From assembly GCF_037392515.1 (NCBI RefSeq), contig NC_090290.1, forward strand, positions 57,734,753 through 57,798,752: DNA of 64,000 bases, in the 5' to 3' direction. Origin of the DNA: Haliotis asinina (taxonomy: Eukaryota; Mollusca; Gastropoda; Lepetellida; Haliotidae). The translations under genes and the position numbers were made by a program. How positions within the stretch are numbered: the stretch's first letter is position 1; each line of letters opens with the position of its first letter. Below, piece after piece: positions 43,001 through 54,192 of this stretch. The notes beneath the pieces were generated by a model. It was not told where the DNA came from. It did not search any database and was given only the letters and a program-made list of their open reading frames with translations.

Positions 43001-44159
43001 GAATTATACCATGAGGAAAATTCGGAAGTACAGCCCGCCAAAAAACAGAAGACACTGGAATCAGAACCTAGACGTATGTCTTATAAGTGTCCCAAGTGTA
43101 GCTATGTGGATAGCAATAAGAACAGAGGAGTGCTTCATCTGAAAGTCAAACATAATCTGAGTAAACTAATGGAGTGCGCTCATTGTGGGGTTTCTTTCTT
43201 TACAGAAGACAAAATGAAAAGCCACTTCCGATTTTTCCACAAGGGAAAGGAAATTTTGTATCAGGATAAACCTCTTGAAACTCTACTTCAAGAAGTTACA
43301 GGTTCCCAACCTTCTGAGGTGACACCTACTGCAGATGACAGTCAATCATCAGAGAAGGCTTCTAATGCTGCTCAGAAAAAGTCTACACTTCCAGAAGGGT
43401 CATCAGAATCTGATCATGCTCCAAATCCAGCTAAGTCATTAAAACCTCAAAAGGACAAAGTCTCTTCCAAATTGAAAGATTCAAACAAAATTCAGCGTGA
43501 TACTGAAGCATCAAATAATTCTTCAAAGGACTCTTCTAGAAATGTATCTAAAGACCCTAAAACTTCCACAAATGTCAGTCATTCTGAGGAGTCCATGTAT
43601 GCTGCATTTGTGCCAAGCAGTCCTGATACTAGTGACAATGAAGAGAGGGTATATTACAAATATGTATGTGTTTACTGTGATGGCTATAGAAATAGGAAGT
43701 CTGAAATTAAGACACATCTTGCCAAACATTGTCTGGAGAGACTTCATGGGAATAAGATTCCAGAAGCTGAAGATGCCAGACTGAAAATCAAAAAGAAGGT
43801 ACGGGATATCATTCCCATTTGTGTTGAGCGTGCCAGCAATAAGAAAATCAAGATTTCCTCAGAGATTGAAACAATCAAACCAGACGCTTCTAGTGCAGTA
43901 TCAGAGACTGAAACAATCAAACCAGACGCTTCTAGTGCAGTATCAGAGACTGAAACACCAGCAGTACAACAGAAACATGTTACTTATGAGAACAAGGCTT
44001 CAAAGTCCAAAGGAAATGTTGAGTCCGAGTCCGATTCTGATTCCATAAATGTGGTGAAACCTGCTAAAAAGAAGAGACGAAGGATAAAGCCGGTGATTTC
44101 TTCATCAGATGAAGATGAACCAAGCACAGCATGCAAAGAAAAGAAGGTGAAGACTACCG
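34010..44159 (+). CDS. Giant multi-C2H2 zinc-finger protein, large exon
   Basis: The exon is open for 10,150 bp and encodes residues 1-3383. Residues 1 to about 990 are acidic and repetitive. C2H2 fingers occur at about 1003-1050 (2), 1643, 1917-2060 (5), 2167-2300 (4), 2360, 2440-2490 (2), 2550-2605 (2), 2680-2730 (2), 2811-2885 (2), 3024-3075 (2) and 3218; examples are FKCRLCDYMALTKNSVGTHV and YKCPKCSYVDSNKNRG. A poly-Asp run (about 2905) and the nuclear signal KPAKKKRRRIKP (about 3349) are present. Dispersed, non-tandem fingers recall large regulators such as ZNF462, but I cannot assign orthology. It is expected to be nuclear and to bind DNA or chromatin. The exon ends ACCG|GTAAGT in phase 1. 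Reading through the donor gives a stop after four codons (GKYC). Confidence 0.93.
34560..35420 (+). repeat. Three diverged ~110-160-residue repeats in the acidic N-terminus
   Basis: Each copy has the order AEQP..DQNL.E..-type motif, a QASTHHEG-like motif and a SGEL(V/I) motif: SAEQPKHDQNLLKES, LAEQPSCDQNLLEET and PAVEHPAHGQDLEET. They are coding, old and only moderately similar. Confidence 0.65.
35785..36175 (+). repeat. 24-bp coding repeat encoding DPPEGD-x2 units
   Basis: About 15 copies of an eight-residue unit centred on DPPEGD (gatcctccagaaggtgat) form an acidic, proline-rich linker. Copies are variable (DPSESD, DPLKSE, DPKQGD), so the array is long-lived. Confidence 0.9.
36229..36430 (+). 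repeat. Direct duplication of a 20-residue coding segment
   Basis: CESQPFDVDHIQSSTED (about 36,230) recurs as CESQPFDVDHIQSSVED (about 36,368), 135 bp apart, inside the acidic region. Confidence 0.85.
37655..37834 (+). repeat. Five tandem 36-bp units encoding ASLGTVSATATS
   Basis: Near-identical 12-residue units, Ser/Thr/Ala-rich, lie between the first finger pair and the central linker. High identity indicates recent expansion; the number of copies is likely to vary between individuals. Confidence 0.93.
43865..43952 (+). repeat. 42-bp in-frame duplication near the end of the exon
   Basis: The segment encoding ETIKPDASSAVSET occurs twice in direct succession with identical bases, so this is a very recent duplication. 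Confidence 0.93.
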
Positions 44160-44347
44160 GTAAGTACTGTTGACATTGTTTATCTACTTCAATATGTTCG
44201 GAGGGACTGAAGGTCAGAAACATGTATTAGTGGGGTTTTCAACATGTTCAAGCAGCAATAAGTATCATGAAAACATGTTATTTTTTTAATCACACTTGGA
44301 AACAAATACGGGAACACTTGTGCTTCCTCTTTTCTCCTCAGTGTATG

Positions 44348-44430
44348 TCCACATTCTAAATCAGGATCAGGATTTTCTTGATTATTTACAGACTGTTGCT
44401 GAAATGTTGCTGAATATTGCTCACTCAAAA
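44348..44430 (+). mobile_element. SINE fragment (actc-tailed family), strongly decayed
   Basis: gattatttacagactgttgc and gaatattgctcactca follow the SINE order; everything else is lost. Confidence 0.5.
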
Positions 44431-45574
44431 TGTTCAGCTTTGACAGATCATCAGCTTCTCAAAAGTTGGCTTAAAATGCCAAGTGACACTTAACTGCTGA
44501 AACTTCAGATGAAGTAGCCAAATCTGGTATTTGTTTAGTTAACTGTGGAACTCAAGCACTCATCACATTGCGTGCCATGCCGTCATATGATTCTGTGGTA
44601 CTTGCGTTTCTGTGTTATATTCTAATGATATAATTCCTCATGAGCCACTCACCAAATTGTGCCACCTATTGATTGTTTATGTTCATCGGTTGATCATCAG
44701 TGCTGTGTGCGAAAAATGTTCCGACTTTCATCAATTTGCGTATGTACAGTCATCCACTAATAAAAACTATTGTAACATTATGTCTTGGTTGTAATGCCAC
44801 TTTTTATGTGATCTTTACATTTTCTATAAACTTATTCAGCTTCAACGTTTTCCAAACATCACTCGTCTGCAAGCTGATATAATCAATCAAAACAATCACG
44901 TGACCTAAAGATGTATCCCTGCACTATTTTTGGGAAGCCTGATAGGGTCATCTCTTAAGGGTTTTTTTTCATGTTCCATTTCACATATTCCGTTGATTAA
45001 CTCAACATATTTTGTGAAATGGAAATTTATCTTGAAGAAATGTGACTATTCTGTTATTCTAAAGTCATTGACTGTGTTACAATTTATCAACTTTGTTATT
45101 ACTGTAAACCTACTTTGACACTTTCGGAATGGCATGTGTAAGATTGTAACGTGTACTGTGCACGTTAAGTTGATCTGACAGATCTGATACAGACAGCAAT
45201 GAACTTCAGAATGACAAAAGTGTTTTATTGACATTGCATGATATAAAGGTATGTCGTCTAATGCTAGGTTATGTTTGTATGACTTAACAATATCAGCAAT
45301 CGTATTCATAGTTGTAAATTTCTTAATACCACGGAAACCTGTGATGCGAGGGTACAATAGTTAAGATATTTCTTGTGTTATGTATTACCTTGACCTTGGG
45401 ACTTTAGTGATTTGTTGTTTTTGTAAGTATCAGTTCTTGTCACAGAAAAAAGATCTTTTCATATTGATTAATAATTACATAATTCTAAACAAAGTAGTTA
45501 TCAGGTCTTGCTGTTGTGATACAAATATTCTAATCAGTACAGGTGATGGTGAGTGTTGTTGCCTTGGCTATGTC

Positions 45575-46165
45575 ACTGGTTGTCCAGTCTAAGTAAACTC
45601 TGTCTCAGTGTTATTCGTTACACTCCACCACTGAGTCTAACAAATTATAGTAGGAGGTCGCATCAGGAAACCTTTGAGCGACCAATGACCGTCCAATCAA
45701 ACATGAGATGGTTAAATCTATGTCACAGATCTGTCCTCAAACAAAAATCTGAATATAAGACGGTTATTTGACCTGCAGTATGTATGCTTTGGGGTTTCTG
45801 TTGACATGGTTGCCATTAGCTAGTATTTCCGCAAGGTGACTTCCTTGAAAATTGCCCAAGATACTCTTTTCAACGACTGTTCACTCACCGTTGTCACGGT
45901 TGTAACATGCGCTGTGTGCATCACAAACAAATGATTGTACGCTTAATAGCATTTGGAATCGTTCAGGTACGAACCTTTTCGAGATAAAAAGTTCCGAAGT
46001 TATATGCGAATGACCACTTTCGTGATTTGGTAAGCTGTGTTCTGATTGGTCAATCTCAAAGGTTACCTGACGCAGCCGCCCATAAGGTTTTGTTAGACTC
46101 AGTAGTGGAGTGTAACGAAAAGTACTGAGATTAAGTTTACTTAGACTGCTGGTTATCATAACCCA
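45575..46165. mobile_element. MITE-like element with ~110-bp inverted ends
   Basis: The left end (agtctaagtaaact, cgttacactccaccactgag, aacctttgag) is repeated inverted at 46,035-46,155 (cagtagtggagtgtaacg, agtttacttagact) with about 80% identity. The 350-bp interior has no ORF. It is probably a non-autonomous DNA transposon; target duplication was not resolved. Confidence 0.75.
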
Positions 46166-46801
46166 GGCTATCATCAGGCCACAGTGATTAAGTGGGAATA
46201 TTGCTGATGCAGCAGAACACACCCGCTTGAAAATCCAGAACATTTCACTGGACCATATTCTTCTTAACCTTTTAGTGTGAAGGCAATAAACAAGTCCTAT
46301 CGGTACCACGTTCTGATAATCCTGTCAAGTCCTCAATAACCATACGTTGAAAAATTGACTATTCCGTATACACTGAGTACAAATTCTCCAGAAAAGTTAA
46401 GATGGAGTTCAAGATGAAGGCTTCTGTAAGAGATACTACTAGCTACTGCCAGTGATGATTGTTCTTTGTGGCTATTTTGCTAACTTGTGAAATTTGTCTT
46501 AACATACCTCTGATGTTGGAACGAGATAACTAGCAGTAACACATTCTGTTACATTTTATAACACAAGTATACTTGTGGTAGGCAGTCTCCATGTTAAGAT
46601 GGCTTCTCTAAGCAGACTCAGAGCTAATTATCCATTTAAGTTCTGATAGCATTGAAGATGAAGACTTTTATAGGCAGATTAATAACTAAGTTCTTTACAG
46701 TGCAGCTCCTCATAGCACTATGATTGTCTTAAGTCATTTTTTATAGTATAGGAAGTATGAATACCACAAGAACACTTACTAGATCTTAGGCTTACAAGAA
46801 C

Positions 46802-46884
46802 TTTGTGAAAAGTGTCCCAGATTGTCTGATCTGTAGTTCAAGATATTTGTGAAACGTGCCCCAGATTGTTTAATCTGTAGTTCA
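46802..46884 (+). repeat. Tandem duplication (44-bp period) just before the splice acceptor
   Basis: tttgtgaaaagtgtcccag and tttgtgaaacgtgccccag start two 39-bp copies separated by 5 bp, ending about 20 bp from the acceptor of the last exon. It could affect branch-point use. Confidence 0.85.
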
Positions 46885-46907
46885 TGTGTGAATGTTTTTG
46901 TTTCCAG

Positions 46908-47614
46908 CTCAGTCCAGCAGAATTTATTGCTGTCACCTCTGTCGGTACAAGGTGGCATCTCTCTACAAGTTCCGCAGTCATCTTGCAGCTCATGGCAACT
47001 TCAAGCACCTCAACCCAGACATGTCCATGGGGTTAATGTTGAAATGTGGTTTCTGCGGATATCAGGCCAAAGACAAGGAGAGCTTCAGCCAACACGTTGA
47101 GAAACATCTGGATGGACGAATATACAAGTGTGGCTACTGCAAGTATGACAGCTACCACAGCAAAAATGTGAGGTCCCACTTAAAGAACAAACATCGACAC
47201 AAGCGAGAGAATATGATAGATCTTCGAATCTCCATGAATGAAAGGGCACTTCGGCCATCCGGAAAGCCTGAGTTAGTCAATCTTGATCCGACTGTGATGT
47301 TGGCGGACGTGTTTATGAGCAAGGATTTTGCACGGCTGCTGAAAGAGCAGGGAGTGAGGACTGTAGACATGGATGAAGCCATGAAGGATGTGATTTTAGG
47401 GGAACCAGGGCAGATGATTGAAGTGATGGACATGGAAATAGCAGACTTCAGTGATGAGGAGGATTCTGACAGTGATGATGAATACAAGGTTGATGATGAT
47501 GCTATAGATGAAACAAGCTCCTCTGAAGGATCTCATGTCCCTCTCGGTGACTTGGAGTTTGATGATGTTAGTGATGATGATTTGTATAAAATGGCTCCTT
47601 CTCCCACAGATTGA
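46908..47614 (+). CDS. Last coding exon of the zinc-finger gene
   Basis: Joined in phase to the large exon, it encodes residues 3384-3618. Three C2H2 fingers come first (CCHLCRYKVASLYKFRSHL, LKCGFCGYQAKDKESF and YKCGYCKYDSYHSKNVRSHL), followed by a basic linker and a strongly acidic tail (SDEEDSDSDDEYKVDDDAID, then DVSDDDLYKMAPSPTD before the stop). Acidic tails can act in transactivation or in binding chromatin partners. The total of exon lengths, 10,857 nt, is divisible by three, which supports the gene model. A 3' untranslated region of about 660 bp probably follows. Confidence 0.92.
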
Positions 47615-48281
47615 GCGTAGGACCAACATGGAAGTGTGTGAGTAGACCTGGAGGATCATGTTGCTGAGAATCTGTATATAGTTGATCTGAATGATAAAGT
47701 GCATTTCCTTCTGGAGAACAAACTGTGTTATGGACAGATAGTTAGATATTGTCAGTGTTTGGCAGGGATATTTATCAAAATGTTTTCAGTTTGTTCTCAA
47801 AGACGTACACTTCATCAGTTTTCCACACACTCTCTGTGTCACATGTGTCACATGTGCTTGTCTGATAGGCAGTTGGCTAGTGTGGAAAATTGCTGATTTA
47901 AACAGTACTAATAACTGATTCGATCAGTTAAGCATTGATCATGAATGATGGTTGTAATTTTGGATTATGTACATAATATAAGTTGTTCACTGGTCACGAG
48001 GAGGACATGTGCTGATGTACCCTCTGTTTGTTTATGTTCCCTGAGCCCAAAGAGAACAGCGTGTTTATCTTAACAAACACCTCCAGCAGGTGACAGAGAA
48101 AATGTTACTTACTGGTCTCGGGGGTACATGGATTGGCTCGGCCAGGCAGAAAACATTTATGTGTGAAGTAAGGTGATGGTTGTGATTCTGATCATCAATG
48201 AATTTAATCTTTTGAAAAGACAACCAGTAAAATCTGTATTTGTGTGTATATGATGTAATTTGCTTGATTTTGCATATTAAA
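47615..48281 (+). terminator. 3' untranslated region with ATTAAA signal
   Basis: No ORF follows the stop. The hexamer ATTAAA at 48276-48281 is a plausible poly(A) signal, immediately upstream of a SINE-like insertion; no clear downstream GT-rich element was defined. Confidence 0.4.
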
Positions 48282-48550
48282 GCGAGTGAGTGAGTATCGT
48301 TTTATTCCACTTTTAGCAGAAGCAAAACCATACTCACTTCCTCCAAGGCTTTATAAGTCACAGTAATGAAGCATGCAAGCAGTATATCTCATTTCATCTT
48401 CTATAATAACTGAAATAGTGGCATCTTCTAGTTGTCAGGATTTCTTCTGAAGTTCTGAATAATTTTATTATTTTAGGATGTCAGACTTTAATCATTGCTG
48501 TCAAAAACCGGATACTGTTACAAGGGGCATTAAACACAGCTCACTCACCC
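48282..48550 (-). mobile_element. SINE-like element in reverse orientation
   Basis: Begins gcgagtgagtgagtatcg, the reverse complement of an actc tail, followed by tttattccactttt; the right part has ggcattaaacacagctcact. The similarity to the family at 27 kb is weak, so it may be another SINE family with the same type of tail. Confidence 0.4.
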
Positions 48551-49589
48551 ATTGTTCATATTATAAGTCATACTTGACCCACCACTGTCACTACTAAACC
48601 TGCTGTGATTCTGTAAAGGCCACACTGTACAGTGGTTCAAAAATCCCATTGACCGACGCGTGGGACAAGTCAGTTTTCATCTAGGGCAATCAAATAATGG
48701 TGTCTTACATTGACTACTAGATAATTTCCACTTATGGTTTCATGCTACTTAGAATCTTTGATTTCATTTCATATCTGCTTCTATTGAAGCTATTAAAGTT
48801 TGCAATAATAATAAAGTTAAGCTAGTAGAGAGTGAAATCATCACTCTTCGATAAATAGTCCAGGAAAACATTAACATCATGCATTGTGTCATAAAATCAG
48901 GGCAAGTGGAAAATTAGTTAGGACAAATTACTGTCTTGAAGACATTTGCCCTGTTTTCAAAATATTTTTAAACCCTTTCTGTAGAATGTGCGTGTGAATT
49001 ACACCAACTTTGTTATCTCTTGGAGATTAGGACTAGGAAAGGGCATTTTATATTTTGATTACACAAAGTATGATTTGTGCATTATTCATATGATGGTCAA
49101 TGGTTAGGGAGAATGCCTAAAGACAGTCAAGTCTCGGTAATCTGACCTCCATTTATCCATTCAGCTTTATCTGACACTTTGGTTGGTAGCAAACTGAATA
49201 AACGTAGCTTTGTCTCATCTGTTTGGTCTGACATCCTCGTTACTGAATTGACAATTTGCTGTGCAATGGACAATTTCAGATTAACAAGACCTGACTGTAT
49301 GTAATGCTTAAAACAGCATGTACTGAAATTGTCCATTGAGTTACCATACCTGGGGCAGTATCTCCAGATGTCTTCTAAAGATATCAATGAAATTATTACA
49401 GCAGTGTCAACATTCTGTGAAAGTAGTACAGAGAGAAAATCATTCTGTTTCCTCCTCATTCCTTGCTCAGTTGATGGACCTGAAACATACGTCTCTATTA
49501 TTGTCTCCTGCCACGTCGCGGAGCTTTGGATTATGTATTCAGTGGTATCTGCACGTATGTATGTAGTACCTACATACGTCCTGATTCTC

Positions 49590-50060
49590 GTTATCTCATG
49601 AACTATTCTACCCAATATCTTCAAATTTGGTGACAGCCTACATTGGGTATTACACAGACACCAGTCGGTTTTAGTGACATTGACCTCATTTTTAAGGTCA
49701 CAATTCATATTCTTGTTAAAAGAATATCTCATGAACTATTGTACTCAACATCTTCAAAATTGGTGACAGCTTACATTGGGAGGTTTATGCAGACACCAGT
49801 CTCACCTTTAGTTTATTTTCAAGGTCATTATGACACTTTGAACACTTTGAACACCCTTTGACAAATCTCATGAACTCTTTTATTTGATATCTTCAAATTT
49901 GGTGACAATGTAGTACATTAGGGGATTGTGCAAACAAAATATGACCACAACACTTTTTCCACTTTTCGAACTTATGTCAGTACAATATTCCATACAACAT
50001 TGCAACCAATGTCCTCAAGTTTTTGACAGCCTACATTGGGTGATTTTTTCAGACACCAGT
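49590..50060. repeat. Dispersed repeat array, about 132-139-bp period
   Basis: Four diverged units begin at about 49,598, 49,730, 49,869 and 49,990. Each has catgaact, cttcaaatttggtgacag and cctacattggg. The tail gcgggggacattgccatg (about 50,140) links it to the family at 22.0-22.6 kb and 26.15 kb. Confidence 0.75.
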
Positions 50061-51429
50061 CATTTCACGCATCTTGTTTGTTAGCAAAAAAGTAAAGAGT
50101 AATGAATATGTTATAAATATTTCATTTTTCTTAAGCGGCGGGGGACATTGCCATGCTAGTGGCAAACACTCGTTCACAACTGGGGCAAAGAGTTCATAAA
50201 ACATTGTAACGAACATGTGATATAACTAGCATAGGTCAGTTGAGGTAAATGTTTCATTTTATGGGAGTTAACTCTTCGAAGGGTATTAGAAGTGGAATAC
50301 AAGCGAAATGCAAGATTTTTGGAAATCAACTTCATCACCTTCATCTTGCTCCTTCATAATTCTAGCAAGCATACACTCCAGCGTTTTGTAATGTATGCTT
50401 GCTGAACACACCAAGTCATGTCAGTAGTCATGATATTCACAATAAGGAAGTAGATATCCGTAAGTCTTGCTTTTCTCATCTCAGGGGTTGTTGTTGTCTT
50501 TAATGTGGAATTATTACTCAAGACGTTGATGATATATTTGTTTTAATGCTTATCCAGTATTAAACATATGTTATAAAAAACATTTGTTATTTTCCTTGAT
50601 GGAGACAATCAGATACTAAACAACATGGAACTTAGCCAGAAGATGTCAAAGACATGTCATTCAATCAGGACACTGAACAAATCTGCTGTTCTGGCTACTA
50701 TTCAAGAATGGTTTGGCACTTGTTGAACATCATACCTAGTCACCCGAGGAGGAACTGTCGCATTTCCTTTTTCTCTCAAGCTTGAAGTAAGAACTGTGTG
50801 GTTAATAACTGATATGTAGATGATCTTACCTACCGTATACCAGGAATTTTTCGAGGTATGTTTTCGAGGTATGCAATTTTCAAGTTTTCGAGGCTAGTTA
50901 TGCAACCTTGAAAATATATCCACAAATTTTCCTAATTTCAAACATTTGGGTTACATTTCCTATCCATAGGCATTTCAACTGCAGGCAGCCAATGCCTTGT
51001 GATATGCGCATTAATTCTGTAATGCCTGTTCAAAACTGATCTAAACGTACAGTGACCCTTGACGGCCTGACAAAACAGAAATGCTTTAACTTCTCAGTGA
51101 GTATTGGCCCGGTAAGTGATATTACTGGCCACTTTCTTCTAACCTCAAAATTAAATTTGTCTAAAATATTTATATACTTTAGGTCCCCAAACCTCAAAAT
51201 TTAAGTCAGCTTGAAAGCTATGGGGGTTTCAAACCTCTAAATTTTCGTACCTTGAAAATTTCATGGGATACGGTATTTGATGAGTTCATAATGTCATTGA
51301 AGTAATTGTGTTAATCTTATTCAAAATAATGTCCTCAGTGTAGCAACATGAAGTTATCGTTGTGAAAGTGAGGTAGTGGACGTCAACCCAAGCCTTTGAA
51401 ATGGCTTTAGCAACATCTGGTTAAAATAG

Positions 51430-51600
51430 TTATCACCAACCCGCTCTTGTCAGAAGAGGCCACTAGCGATATCATCTGGTCATGCTCGCTGACTTGGTTG
51501 ACAGATATCAGTGTCTCCCAGTTGCGTAGATCCAGACTTGATTGTTCACAGACCGCCACCACATACCGGCCGTTAAACAACCGACAACCTTGTCAGTGGC
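51430..51600 (+). mobile_element. SINE fragment (actc-tailed family)
   Basis: cttgtcagaagaggccact, gctgacttggttgacag and tcacagaccgccaccacata follow the SINE order with internal loss. Confidence 0.7.
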
Positions 51601-52654
51601 TTAGTATGATAACTTATTAAACGCAAATACAGGTTTATGTTGAGATTATTTCTGTGTGAGTATCTGTCTGCAATATGTTTAGTCCACAATAGAAGGTTGA
51701 CACTGTATTATATCCACAGTGTGTGTGTGTGTGTCATTAGGCATATTAGCAATTAGTCTTTCTCTTTAGAAGGCTTGATTCAATTTGCATGTCGATAGTA
51801 AGGTTGCCATAAGGTTACTACAATGCTCCAGTGTCAACTGACATAACTCGAAAAGGATTATTCGAATTTTTGCACCTTGCAAATATATGTACTGGTTGCC
51901 TATCCATGGGTACATTGAACAAGGTCGCGTGATGGGAATAAAGAGTAATGTCAAGTGACTCCTTACAAGAAGTTTCGTAATAGCAGGAAGAAACTCGCAT
52001 TCTTGAGGTGAATAATGGCGTAAGTTTATTGTCTTTGACCTCGGATGTCAAATTATCCAACACAGTCATGTTCTTTGGGACATCAAGAGAGTGTTAAATG
52101 GTGTGAATCTCTGAAAGTTCGAAAACCTAAGCTCTTTAAGCCCAGAGGAGTTAAACACACTGACAACTGTTTTTCAATGCATCCACATTACTACATGTAG
52201 TATATGCATGGATGGTTACTAAGACGTGATGTGTAGGGGAGTGTCACAACACTCAAAATGCAACCTCGACAGTACTTTAACACTAGTCCACAGATGGCAG
52301 TGCATAGGAATGTTGGAGTCAGGAGAAACCCAGAATTGAGTAGTCAGGGTTGTTTTTTGAAGCGGAAGAGCGTTTTCTCACATCTTGCCACTCTACACTG
52401 TCAAGACTGGTGACGTCAACATGAGGATGGGTAGTGTATGCTATCGGAAGACGACAGCATGATAAGACTGCCTCTTACGCATTATGACACGTCATAACCG
52501 ACCTACTGCTGCGCCAGAACTGATGTGAGGGTTTCGTGATACACCTCCGATGCGACTTTCCTACAGGACTTCACAAACACACTGAGGCTAGACTAACACA
52601 AGGCGTCCTTATCAGGGCGTTAACATGTCACAGGCCAACATGTCTACAGTGGAG

Positions 52655-54192
52655 CACAGGCAAACTGTAGCGCAAATGGGGTTACGCAGTATAGAGAATA
52701 TGACAAGTCTACTTATATGCAAGCGAAGCGAGCAAAGGTTGGCAACGCTTCGGATCAAACAATATTTTTCATGTCCAAATAAGATATCGACACCATCAAA
52801 AGTACACTCCCATTTCCTCATTTGGTTATGCTCTCAGATTTCCTGACCCTTGTTTAATAATTACTCACGTGAAATATGTTTTATTCAACATTGTAAGCGC
52901 CACTCGGGGTATTCAGATCGTTCTTCGCCTCCATTACCCATGCCAGCTTCCGGTTGAACGGAGTGACGGAACAAGAATAAGCAGAAATTAAAAAAGAAGT
53001 ACCATATTGCTTAACTTTATCATTAACCTGTTGGAGTCTTATCTGTCGTCGCTATTGTTAGAATTTGCGTAACATTTAATCCACATAAAACACTTCTGGC
53101 ATAATGGGCGAATGAAGCAGGGGAGGTAACTAAGTATTCCATATGGAATATTCTAAGATGCTTCGGCGAAAGATCAAAGGCGCCGTCAATACTTTATCAG
53201 ACGATAATGTGCACATTTTGCATTACGTCACAATGTGTTGACGTCACTGCGCCATTCCAGTCTGCCCCCTCGTAATCGAACTTTTACGTCACAATGTAAC
53301 CGATGTCACGATGGCTGTCAGCTGCTATCGCCTCGTACAGCCTCCCACAGTAAACTGCTTCGTCGCATCCCGTTTCTTGGTTTGCAGTTGCACCACACAG
53401 ACAACATCACTGTGGAAACATTACGTTTATGTTTTCCGACGTATAAAATGTCTCATAGTTCGATTCAAAATCTGATAGAGGCACGGCATTGTTGGCAGTG
53501 TTTACATTCCCACAATGCAACCCTTACAACCTAACCCTTTGTCTTAGAGTAGGGGGCTGACACGTTAAAAGAAAAGCGCGTCAGTTAGCCCTGTGCGAGA
53601 TTTCTTAATTTAGGTCACAGACACCGTCGTTTGTTTTCTGCCATAGATTAATCGAAATTAGGCTTAGAAGTTAATGAATACGGCATCTTAGAAAAGAAAT
53701 ACAGTTCGCTCTACCACCACGTATAGTGTAATAAAGCACACTTTCTCCCTGAACTATCATAACGTCCTCGTGCTTTAACTATAACAGTTCAGGGCGAAAG
53801 TGTGCTTTATTACACTATACGTGGTGGTAGAACGGACTGTACTTTTTTAAATAATACCCTCCTGTTCCTCCACTCCGTTGAACCGGAAGCTGGATCGGGG
53901 AATGGAGGCGAAAAACGGTCCGATATACCACGAGTTGAGCTTGAAACGTTGAATAAAACATATTTAACGTGAGTAATGTTTCAACATGGAGTCGGAAATG
54001 TGAGAACACAGTCCAGTGAAGAATTGGGTGTATACCTTTTAAGATGGCGATATTTTATTTTGACACGAAAAATATTTTTCGAACTGAAGCGAGGAAACTA
54101 CGTTGCCAACCTTTGCTCGCTTCGCTCGCATATAAGTAGACTTGTCATTTTCTCTACGCTGCGCAACCCATTTGCGCTACAGTTTGCCTGTG
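52655..54192. mobile_element. Long-inverted-repeat (foldback) element inserted in the Tc1 relic
   Basis: Both ends read cacaggcaaactgtagcgc inward. Inverted similarity extends for about 300 bp with gaps (left about 52,655-52,965, right about 53,870-54,192), including gcgagcgaagcgagcaaagg and the ccggttgaacggagtg / cactccgttgaaccgg pair. The interior of about 0.9 kb has no gene and includes a second hairpin. A 2-bp AG duplication is possible but not diagnostic. It is a non-autonomous element; the transposase class is unknown. Confidence 0.85.
53701..53840. repeat. 54-bp-arm hairpin inside the foldback element
   Basis: Arms 53701-53754 and 53786-53840 (acagttcgctctaccaccac / gtggtggtagaacggactgt) are near-perfect reverse complements with a 31-bp loop. 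It is either a separately inserted MITE or an internal stem of the host element. Confidence 0.92.

Larger units (their letters stand above)
44160..46907 (+). other. Intron of the zinc-finger gene
   Basis: Donor GTAAGT at 44160 and acceptor tttttgtttccag ending at 46907. Joining the exons restores one frame (G plus CT gives Ala) and continues into a finger, so the intron is well supported. It contains a SINE scrap (about 44,348-44,430), a MITE-like inverted-repeat unit (about 45,575-46,165) and a 44-bp-period duplication just before the acceptor. Confidence 0.9.
48551..52239. other. Non-coding region with dispersed repeats
   Basis: No gene is supported; a 201-codon open frame on - at 49,127-49,732 overlaps the tandem repeat and has no domain. 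Contents are the repeat array at 49.6-50.1 kb, a SINE scrap at about 51,430-51,600, a short GT run at 51,720 and AT-rich sequence. Confidence 0.55.

Noticed and set aside
34230-44048. Many shorter frames inside the zinc-finger exon on both strands
   Set aside because: Shadows of the 10-kb coding frame; none has an independent domain or start context.
44160-44173. End of the giant ORF at the stop at 44171 (tail GKYC) as the true C-terminus
   Set aside because: A consensus donor lies just before it and the exon at 46908 joins in phase into a new finger; read-through is more likely a retained-intron form.
49127-49732. 201-codon open frame on -
   Set aside because: It runs through the dispersed tandem repeat, has no domain and its composition follows the repeat.
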